Shown here: positions 57,141-64,000 of the stretch, piece after piece | Layout: each line of letters begins with the position of its first letter | Position numbering within the stretch: the first letter of the stretch is position 1 | DNA from: Hetaerina americana | Lineage: Eukaryota > Arthropoda > Insecta > Odonata > Calopterygidae | Length of the DNA stretch: 64,000 nucleotides | Direction of reading: 5' to 3' | NCBI GenBank assembly: GCA_022747635.1 | Contig: JAKTNV010000011.1 | Location: forward strand, 18,435,981-18,499,980 | Program-made: the position numbers and the translations under genes | Notes under the pieces: model-generated | Seen by the model: the letters and a program-made list of their open reading frames with translations, nothing else | What the model was told of the DNA's origin: nothing | The model's database searches: none

Positions 57141-58219
57141 CGAGGGTCATTCAATAATTTAAGAGACAAATGCTCTCATTTTAAACCTATTCAATGAATA
57201 TTTACCATTTTTTCAGGGGTGGTATCCTTGGCATGAGCTGTGATTAGCTCTTCGGTTATTTTATGTCAACATAACTTCTAAATATTCAGTTCATTATGAC
57301 AAGTCCACTAGCAGATTGCACTGGGAGAGCTGGTGTGTTTCCATTCCTTACTGTCTTTTAGTCTTAGGATCGTAGCGATCGATGCCTCGCCGCAAGTTAT
57401 TATTTAAAACATAACGTGTCCTTCAATCAAACTTCATTCCTTTAAGTCTCAACTAATGGAAATTCTCGATTCTTTACGAGGATGAGTAAGCTGCCTGGCA
57501 ACCCATCTCGCTCACGTTTTTCTGTACTTAAAATGATTATGATGGTTGTCTTTTTTTGGGGCGAGATTGAGACTATGGAGTCTCTTCCACAACCTTACCT
57601 CTAAAAAGTGAACGCCAATAGCACCAGTTTCCTACGAGGTCACCTATCCTGGTACTATCTAGGCCCGACGTTGCTTAACTTCGGTGATCGGACGAGAACC
57701 GGTATTTTCAATTTGGTATGGCCGATTAGCAAATATTTGCATGAATCATATGAATGATATTGTGAATAGTTCCAACACGTGAACTTCCTTAGCTATCATT
57801 TCATCTGTGATTCTTCTATTATCGCTAATAAGTCCATCAATCCTCGATTCCGACGGGGGACCAGGAACTTCGGCTGGACATCCACTTCAGGGTTCATCAC
57901 CCTCACTTGTAAACATTCGCACGGTTTATAAAACTTCTTGCGTATTGTATCAACCTTCCTGAAAATATTTCACTTGGTTTTACACTTTCTGTGACCGAAA
58001 AAATTTAATGATAGAGCGCTGATCTTCTAAGGTGCAATCTTTGTGTGAACTTACCATAGTGAACCGAATATGTTGAGGTTATGTTGAGATAAAATAATCG
58101 AACAGCTAATTAGAGCTTATCCCAAAGCTTCCAACTAATACCAATAAAAAAACGGTGAAGATTCATTGAATAGTTTTAAAATGAGAGCTTCCGCCTAGTT
58201 ATTTATTGAATGACCCTCG
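57141..58219 (-). mobile_element. mariner-like derivative carrying a 5S rRNA-like gene
   Basis: CGAGGGTCATTCAATAA marks both ends in inverted orientation, with TA flanks at 57139-57140 and 58220-58221. Similarity continues inward for about 80 bp (GCTCTCATTTTAAA, CTATTCAATGAAT). The minus strand near 57900-57775 encodes ESRIDGLISDNRRITDEMIA, a mariner helix-turn-helix segment. No catalytic Asp blocks are visible; the centre holds the 5S-like gene. Confidence 0.75.
57614..57730 (-). rRNA. 5S rRNA-like gene or pseudogene
   Basis: Minus strand, about 117-120 nt. It has GGCCATACC near the 5' end, CGGTTCTCGTCCGATCACCG, AAGTTAAGCAACGTCGGGCC (internal-promoter A box), TAGTACC, a changed C-box region AGGATAGGTGACCTCGTAGG, and a 3' end CTATTGGC. 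The terminal helix still pairs, GCTAAT with ATTGGC, although its sequence differs from common insect 5S. A T5 run follows 8 nt downstream, a possible Pol III terminator. Substitutions in the loop regions and C box argue for a pseudogene or 5S-derived retroposon; the length and promoter box are intact. Confidence 0.75.
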
Positions 58220-58224
58220 TATGG

Positions 58225-59600
58225 ATTATAAATTTTATTAAATGTTTGGAGGATGACGAGGGTTCAGAGGTAGGATTGGCATTATTAGTAATACTCTTTT
58301 TGATTGTTATTAAAGCCGAAAGTATTTTACAAGCGTGGTAACAAGATGGTCCCTGTGGTCGACACCTTGAATCCGTTCCTGGTTTGAGGCCGAACAAGGA
58401 AACGAGGAGCGTGAAACATTTCCGCACTGGATTTCTCCCGCAGATAAAATCGGTATTGCGAAAGAAAGTATGAGGGGTAAGTAGGACAAGGTAATGGCAA
58501 ATAAATGCCTGAACCGATTAATGGAAAACCCAGCCTTCTATTGGTGAACATCGAAGATGATTTACTTCGTCTGATGACATTTCAATTCGCCGAACCAATG
58601 GGTTCACTTCGCCACCGTTTTTCTTTTGTCATTAGTGGTGGGACTGGTTTTTTTAAAGTGTTTTTTATTTGGACGTCATTCAAGTGATATCTGATGACTT
58701 AGAACGCTTTTTGATTTGAGGGATTCGAACGCGGAACCTTTTGCGTTTCCGTCAGAGATAAATAACGTCAACCTTGATCTCCTCTCTTAACCCAGCCGAA
58801 TGAAAAGCCGCTAAAAGTCGGTGCCGTAGTCTTCTCTCCAATACGCCGTTTAAATAGGTGTAAATTGGAAAGTTCTCGTTGATTTGTTCACCCGATGCAC
58901 CTTAGCTGATTAATTTTCGATGATGCTTTCTCTTACACTTAACATGCTCAAAAATACATGCATAAACTCGGTTGCTAGGCAAGATATTCACAAAGTGAGA
59001 TCGATCTGCCTTCAATCTCGCTTTCGTTTAACTTCTTCTTTTAGTCCCAGGATTTAGATTAACTCGAATAGAAATACGTACTATACATTCCCGTGATATA
59101 TGTAATGATGATTGTAAAAATTAGTGTTATATGAGCTCTATTCTAAAATTCCTGAAATCCATCCAAAAATATATGTCGAGATAAAATTCACCACTGATAT
59201 GACAAGCGTACGTGATTGATGGACTATCAATCATTGACGGTCGCATTCATTCGACAGCGTTGTTTCCCCGAAAGAAGTGGGCAACTCCGACGGATGCAAA
59301 AAGCTCGAAGGCAGAACTTCGGGGTCTACGCTCCCAAGTTTTACGTCGACTTTGCATTCTTTGCAAGTAAAAATGGATAGGACTGCAGATTCTTACATTC
59401 CTCCTTCGTCATATTCTGAACTACTTTAGGCTTGGGGCATGCATTCACCTTTCTCATATTTACATTCTTCGTTACTTACTAACGTTACTTAGGGGACCGA
59501 TGAGCCTACCTAGTGAAAGGCGTGTTAACATCATAAACAAAAGATGATTATTTTCTAGTTTAGTGAAGTACATAAGTTGCTCACAGGCACTCACTCTATC
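58225..59600. other. Nothing recognised
   Basis: One B-box-like GGGATTCGAACGCGGAACC (antisense) near 58720. No other feature recognised. Confidence 0.4.
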
Positions 59601-59604
59601 CAAT

Positions 59605-59985
59605 TCAACCATACATGCCCAGTAATCGATCCCAAGGTTGCGTTTGACAGGTGCGGATATGACTCAACCTAATCTTAGCCTTTAGACGTGAGGAATCCAA
59701 ATATTCTAGACAGAATTGGGGCATTTTCAGGGGTACCACTCTAGAATCTGGACTCAGGGCTCTCAGATCAGTAGCCAGAAACTCCCTGTCTCTACAGAAA
59801 TTGGCACAAGTTCTTTTCGCTCCCATAAAATCAGCTGAAACGCTCAAAGAGTCGAGTTTACCCGTGCTTAAAATATAATACGAATTGTGTGTCATGCGGT
59901 TGTTCTTGCGTTTCTTAACTCTGCCATTTGAGTACTGCTTTAACTCTGTGAAGAGCCAATGATGATGACAGACGATTACGGTCAT
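59605..59985 (-). CDS. Unassigned ORF, 126 codons
   Basis: Minus-strand ATG-initiated frame with NNRMTHNSYYILSTGKLDSL, ATDLRALSPDSRVVPLK and CQTQPWDRLLGMYG. I recognise no domain. It lies just downstream of the candidate signal-peptide exon, so within its first intron. It could be a fossil of an unknown transposon or chance. Confidence 0.2.
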   Translation of the reverse strand: MTVIVCHHHWLFTELKQYSNGRVKKRKNNRMTHNSYYILSTGKLDSLSVSADFMGAKRTCANFCRDREFLATDLRALSPDSRVVPLKMPQFCLEYLDSSRLKAKIRLSHIRTCQTQPWDRLLGMYG

Positions 59986-60035
59986 CCAGCTAACTGCGAA
60001 GGTTCCACCGTGCCCATCCCCGGTTCTTCACTCAC

Positions 60036-60128
60036 CTCAGAGCCAAGTGCGAGATCAGGACACAATAATGATGAAAGGAGCAGGAGAGAGGCGGCGTTCA
60101 CCGCGTAGGTTGGGTCCGAACAGAGCAT
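60036..60128 (-). CDS. Pdfr: Candidate exon 1 of the receptor: signal peptide
   Basis: ATG at 60128 (G at -3) opens 31 codons: a short polar start, a leucine-rich core (SLLLLSSLL), then ALGSE, which is a plausible signal-peptidase site. The exon ends at GAG followed by GTGAGT, a textbook donor, in phase 0. It sits on the same strand as the receptor exons, upstream of them, in a GC-rich block suited to a promoter. The next exon has a phase-0 acceptor at 33089, so direct joining keeps frame. An in-frame ATG at 60233 would lengthen the N-terminus with an Arg-rich stretch and is less likely. The linkage across about 27 kb is inference; the exon could belong to another gene, or another exon could intervene. 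Confidence 0.45.
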
Positions 60129-60599
60129 CTCACGTCCTCGACGATTCGACGTTCTCCTGGCGGCGACCGATGAGGAACCTCTGATGACCAGACTGTGGCA
60201 TTCTCTCCGTCCGTATCGCGACTCCGGGAACATCGGGGAGCTAGTCGCCGCCTTAACCTTACCTCATTCAGAAGCGGCCCGAGCTAATCAAACGCCCATC
60301 CACCCAATCCCCATCTTCGCCTTGATCATGATTAAAAGATTATCTTTTATTCATTTTTTCCACCCCCCTCCCCTTGCTGCCTCACCGTTCCCTCACCCCG
60401 TGATCGACGAGTCATGTTTGGTTGTTATCTTACCGTTTGTTTCGCAAAAACGGAACGTTCTCCCAGAAGTGGCAGTGCAGTTTTCATCGTCACGGACCTT
60501 TCTTGCTCGATAATTCGAGCTACCATGTGCGAATCGGTCGGTTTTTTAATTTTCTTCTACGCGATGTCTGGTGCGGCGATTTTACCTCACACACACAAG

Positions 60600-60655
60600 T
60601 CACCCACATATACCACCCACATATACCACCCACATATACCACATACATCAATTTT
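60600..60655 (+). repeat. 13-bp minisatellite
   Basis: CCACCCACATATA-type units repeat about 3.5 times. ORFs in the region read through it as THIYHPHIPPTY-type residues and are artefacts. Confidence 0.85.
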
Positions 60656-60920
60656 CATCCGCTGGCTGCGTTGTGGTTGTGTTTTTCCCGACGATTTCGA
60701 CACACGAGAATTTTGATCGATGGGGACGCAAGTGTGTCGAATAAAATCCACTCCCGGGCAATGAACGTGGTGTTTCTCGACGCTTGGGGTATCTCGAGCT
60801 GCCGTTCTGCTCCCAGGGTATTATAAACGTGATTTCTGAAGGCCACGAGTGCAAAACCTACCCTCGGAACCGGGGAGGGAAGAGCTATGCGGAGGCAATG
60901 GTCCGAACGCCAGCGTGGAG

Positions 60921-61504
60921 ATGGACGAGCCCAAGGTGGCTGTGGAGGAGAGGGTGCGGCCTAGGCTGCCCCCGCCGGTTCCCCGCACACCCTTCCACTT
61001 GGAAGAAAATGTCAGCGGGAGCGAAAATCGTCAACGGAAAGGAGTAATCCGAAAAAATAGAGGACAGGAGACCCCAAGCTCCATTTCTCCAATACCGATC
61101 TACAAGTAGCTCAAGTCCTTAACACCTTGCCTAGTCTCACACGACCTCCGGCCTCCGTCTCCGTGACCCCATCAAATGAGGAGGATTCATCTTCCCCTTC
61201 TTCCCCCACCCATATCTGCGATGCTCTCTCCTCGCAATCCTTGTATCACGGGCTTCAAACACCACGGAAACCTGTGGCGACAGGTGAGGAGGATGAATCC
61301 GGTTGCGCTTGTTTCCCGTCCCCAACAGCTCGTCCCTCGACCCCTGTATCATTGATAATAAAGGAAGCATCCCCTACCCCGGAAGTCGACACATTTACAA
61401 GTTTTCCAGTGTCAAAAATCCCAGTTACCCCATCGTCCTTCTCCATTGAAAACAGCCAAGGTGTCAACGACCTTCCCAGCGCTCCTCTAGAGGAGCCACA
61501 TTGA
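60921..61504 (+). pseudogene. Ser/Pro-rich ORF with one frame break, unassigned
   Basis: ATG at 60921 in good context (GTGGAGATGG) gives MDEPKVAVEERVRPRLPPPV, PRTPFHLEENVSGSENRQRK and RKNRGQETP, then SSISPIPIYK and a stop at 61109. A second frame, open from 61061, gives PKLHFSNTDLQVAQVLNTLP, PPASVSVTPSNEEDSSSPSS and LQTPRKPVATGEEDESGC to 61504. Together they look like one acidic, Ser/Pro/Thr-rich disordered protein broken by a frameshift near 61065-61090 (QETP to PKLHFSN), or two exons with a cryptic junction. GC-rich codon use differs from surrounding DNA. No domain is recognised. Confidence 0.4.
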
Positions 61505-61934
61505 ATTATTTCCCCTGATTTTTTCCGACCACACCCCTTCGGCAGATGATCCCAAGTCCGCCACCCCCCCGAGGCCATCTCAATGACTTTCTCCTGACGT
61601 CTTGTACAAATGTTGGTTGTGAGACCTGTATCTTACCTTCTGTTCATCACTAACGTCCTGACCTACTTACAAGGCAATAATTGGTATCAGGTATTACACT
61701 CTGAATGCCTTGGCTTATCTAATTTTGTTGTTTGATGGAGAGCTCTACGTTATATCAGTACTCAAGACGTCATAATTCTTACAAGTCAGTTTTGACGGGA
61801 TTCCTAATATTCTTATCTAGCTCTCCGAGCCGTCGCTCATTCTAGAGAGGAGTTTTCAAATGTTTCGTTCTAACACGTTGCCTTTGGAGAATTGTCCTAC
61901 ACATGGATTACATCTTTGGTATGGTGGATGGGCT

Positions 61935-62175
61935 TGTGCGTTCCGATGACCCCTAGGGCTGTACATGTAGGAGCAATGATATTTGCTCGTGGTAGGTCCA
62001 CCCCTGCCAGATAGGTCGAAGATTAGGAGCCAGACGGAAGGTAGTCCGCACAGTGTCTTACTCAGTAAGATGGGCTACAAAGTCGTCTGACCCCAGTTGG
62101 GCGACCATTGAGTGATGTTGTCACGTTAAAAAACTATTTAGGCAGGCAACGGGAAACCACCTCAGTTATTTATCC
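61935..62175 (+). mobile_element. RTE-A LINE, 5' leader fragment
   Basis: GTTCCGATGACCCCTAGGGC, CTGCCAGATAGGTCGAAGAT, TAGGAGCCAGACGGAAGGTA, GTCGTCTGACCCCAGTTGGG, GATGTTGTCACGTTAAAAAA and GGGAAACCACCTCAGTTA match the leader of the copy at 28306. The element stops before the ORF. Confidence 0.75.
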
Positions 62176-62179
62176 GAAT

Positions 62180-62765
62180 GCAATGTCATGTAGTGCGATA
62201 CTTTGTGTTTTATCAATTAGATTTTGGTTTGGATGCAATGGCAGTATCAATTTCAGTCAAAAATCTATCTTATCCCGGAAGAGTATTAAAAAAATGTTTA
62301 TCGCAGAATGTGCATTATGATGAAGAATTTAATGTTAATCCCAAGGGTGAAATTAAAAATTATTTCCTTTAAAAGATGCTTGGAATTCTTTAGGTTCACT
62401 CTTGTGTTTTTCCGTTAATACTGCGCTTTCATTTGTCTCTCGAAATCAGGTCAAGGTCATGAAATGTAGCGTCATGAAATATCGAAGGACAAATAACTGG
62501 TTCATTTCAGCATTATATCCAGTCCTAATCCTCCACCTTATCTTTTGATTGACATATATGTTTACATTTATTTTTGTTCGTCCTTTAGAATTGCATTCAT
62601 TCACTTTCTTTTAATTTGATATCATTTGTCCCGTGCTATATTTAAAAAAATTAATATACTCCAACGTACGCCCAAGAACTAATCGTGGCAATACAGCGTC
62701 TGTTACAATCATTACTGTAGCGAAATAATAATACAATAAATATTGCAGACTTAATGTGATTAACA
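62180..62765. other. Nothing recognised
   Basis: AT-rich; no coding or repeat family recognised. Confidence 0.35.
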
Positions 62766-62769
62766 TTGA

Positions 62770-63345
62770 ATATGAATCATCTACAAGAAAACGAAGATAA
62801 TGACATTCTTAAGAAATCGTACGGCTAAGTTGACCATTAAAGCTGAGGGACATAAACTAGAACAAGTAAAGTAGTTCAAAAAATGAAGTCTTTTGGAGGA
62901 GAGGAATAGGTAACGGGATAAAATGAGGAATGGCGTTAAGAAAGGCAGCGTTTGCAAAGAGGTGGGGTTTGATGAAATTTGAATAAAAATCGATAGAAAG
63001 TACATACTAGATTTGGATCAAAGTTTGACGTGACTCGAAAAATTGGTCGTTGAGGAATAAGTGTAGGTTGGAGGATTTCGAGATGTGGGTGGGGAGAAGG
63101 TGGAAAAAATAAAATCGATAAAAAGTAAGACAAACGGATTTCCTCTTCCTCGACCAGGCATGAGAGAGATTGTTAGGAGAAGCTCAAAGAAGACATGGCA
63201 AGTGGATGCTGAAGATACTGAGAGTTAGTAGCATGCTGTAAGCGGTAATAGTAAGGAAGGACGCTGGGAAAACTGAGCATAGGGAGGAAAAGAATAAGCA
63301 TTTTTGATAGAATTAATGGTGGTTGAAAGTATGATAGGGTTTAAG
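62770..63345 (+). mobile_element. RTE-A LINE, 3' fragment
   Basis: AAGAAATCGTACGGCTAAGT, GACATAAACTAGAACAAGTA, TTTCGAGATGTGGGTGGGGA and GAGAGATTGTTAGGAGAAGC follow RTE-A codons with many breaks. Its 3' end is included in the tandem duplication. Confidence 0.6.
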
Positions 63346-63983
63346 GTTAATTTGTGTTATTTCAACTCGTAGTGGTACTGTGGTATGTAGTGCCAAGGTC
63401 CATTAAAAAACCTATTCTAAACTGCTTAAAATACTGCTGATAATAATATCATATTTCTCCGCTATTTTAATTTTTTTACGTGGCCCTTTCTTATTCGAAT
63501 TGTCATGTTATCACGACGGAAAAGATTTTCTACGCATGTTCATAGTGAACGGTGGTCGCCTTGGAATCATTTGGTCGTTTATTAGGCAGGTAAACGTTTT
63601 TTTTGCGGAAGGCGAACCGTAGGACGCTGGGAAAACTGAGCATAGGGAGGAAAAGAATAAGCATTTTTGATAGAATTAATGGTGGTTGAAAGTATGATAG
63701 GGTTTAAGGTTAATTTGTGTTATTTCAACTCGTAGTGGTACTGTGGTATGTAGTGCCAAGGTCCATTAAAAAACCTATTCTAAACTGCTTAAAATACTGC
63801 TGATAATAATATCATATTTCTCCGCTATTTTAATTTTTTTACGTGGCCCTTTCTTATTCGAATTGTCATGTAATCACGACGGAAAAGATTTTCTACGCAT
63901 GTTCATAGTGAACGGTGGTCGCCTTGGAATCATTTGGTCGTTTATTAGGCAGGTAAACGTTTTTTTTGCGGAAGGCGAACCGT
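63258..63983. repeat. Tandem duplication, 2 x 363 bp
   Basis: The unit from AGGACGCTGGGAAAACTGAG to GGAAGGCGAACCGT occurs at 63258-63620 and again, head to tail, at 63621-63983. I see one substitution (TCATGTTATCACG versus TCATGTAATCACG). Confidence 0.95.
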
Positions 63984-64000
63984 TTCCATAGCCATTAACA

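Larger units (their letters stand above)
7006..60128 (-). other. Pdfr: Gene span: class B GPCR, PDF-receptor-like (3' end outside window)
   Basis: Minus-strand gene assembled from separate exons. Each junction keeps frame: exon phases across the successive introns are 0/0 (tentative exon 1), 1/2, 1/2, 2/1, 0/0 and 1/2. The product has a signal peptide (tentative), a cysteine-rich hormone-receptor domain (CPPQWD, YCWPDGG, GDCP, ECFANGTW, YSTC), and TM1 to early TM5 with the class B disulfide cysteines (VPCRV before TM3, NCW in ECL2). Known family role: a plasma-membrane Gs-coupled neuropeptide receptor; PDFR signals within the circadian neuron network. The assignment to PDFR rather than the calcitonin/DH31 receptor rests on motifs such as ILHRTLI..RN in TM2 and WINSGPRIA at ECL2/TM5, recalled and not searched. 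Nothing resembling TM5 end to TM7 was found below 7006, so the gene continues past the left edge. Confidence 0.75.
60000..61550. promoter_or_regulatory. GC- and CpG-rich block, possible promoter region
   Basis: Base composition is visibly richer in G+C and CpG than the rest of the window. It contains the candidate exon 1 (minus) and an ORF pair on plus, which would suit a bidirectional promoter. No TATA box or initiator is assigned. Confidence 0.4.

Noticed and set aside
60414..60854. Overlapping ORFs of 100-134 codons
   Set aside because: They read through a 13-bp minisatellite in CpG-rich DNA in several frames with no conserved motif.

Overview
This is animal genomic DNA, almost certainly from an arthropod. 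It has spliced genes with large introns, no operons, AT-rich intergenic sequence, and a dense load of mariner-type DNA transposons, non-LTR retrotransposons and tRNA-derived SINE-like repeats of the kind usual in insects and other arthropods. The species cannot be named from the sequence alone.

One host gene dominates. Six well-supported minus-strand exons (32738-33089, 26810-26932, 20009-20177, 17271-17391, 11695-11866, 7006-7139) have matching splice phases and together encode the ectodomain and roughly TM1 to the start of TM5 of a secretin-family (class B) GPCR. Its closest resemblance, from recalled family motifs, is to the pigment-dispersing factor receptor (PDFR). A signal-peptide exon with an excellent donor at 60036-60128 can be joined in phase as exon 1. 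That would give a gene of more than 53 kb with a first intron of about 27 kb. The last exons (rest of TM5 to the C-tail) must lie beyond the left edge. One intron uses a GC-AG splice pair. A GC-rich block at about 60.0-61.5 kb contains the candidate exon 1 and, on the other strand, a broken Ser/Pro-rich ORF.

Nearly everything else is repeats. RTE-A is a BovB/RTE-like LINE with about 18 pieces, most antisense to the receptor gene; the fullest copy is 28306-31345. RTE-B is a second RTE-like family. There is a nearly full CR1-like LINE at 3105-6170, and a further LINE with a conserved 3' tail at 54590-55640 plus solo tails. Mariner-like elements include 41406-42729 (intact transposase core, unusually long terminal inverted repeats), 27498-28250 (perfect 33-bp TIRs, catalytic core deleted), 31345-32364, 25701-26477, 47110-47945, 50836-51748 and 57141-58219. 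A pogo/Tigger fossil lies at 9060-9830, and two tRNA-derived SINE families are present.

Structures that ordinary families do not explain include: a 5S rRNA-like gene inside a mariner derivative (57614-57730 within 57141-58219); an 811-bp palindromic composite carrying tRNA-like genes, flanked by a 12-bp direct repeat (36984-37794); a 92-nt-arm hairpin flanked by a 14-bp direct repeat (51819-52043); a degenerate minisatellite with a period near 80 bp (38505-39235); an exact two-copy 363-bp tandem duplication at the right edge; and an unnamed dispersed repeat in three copies (repeat X).
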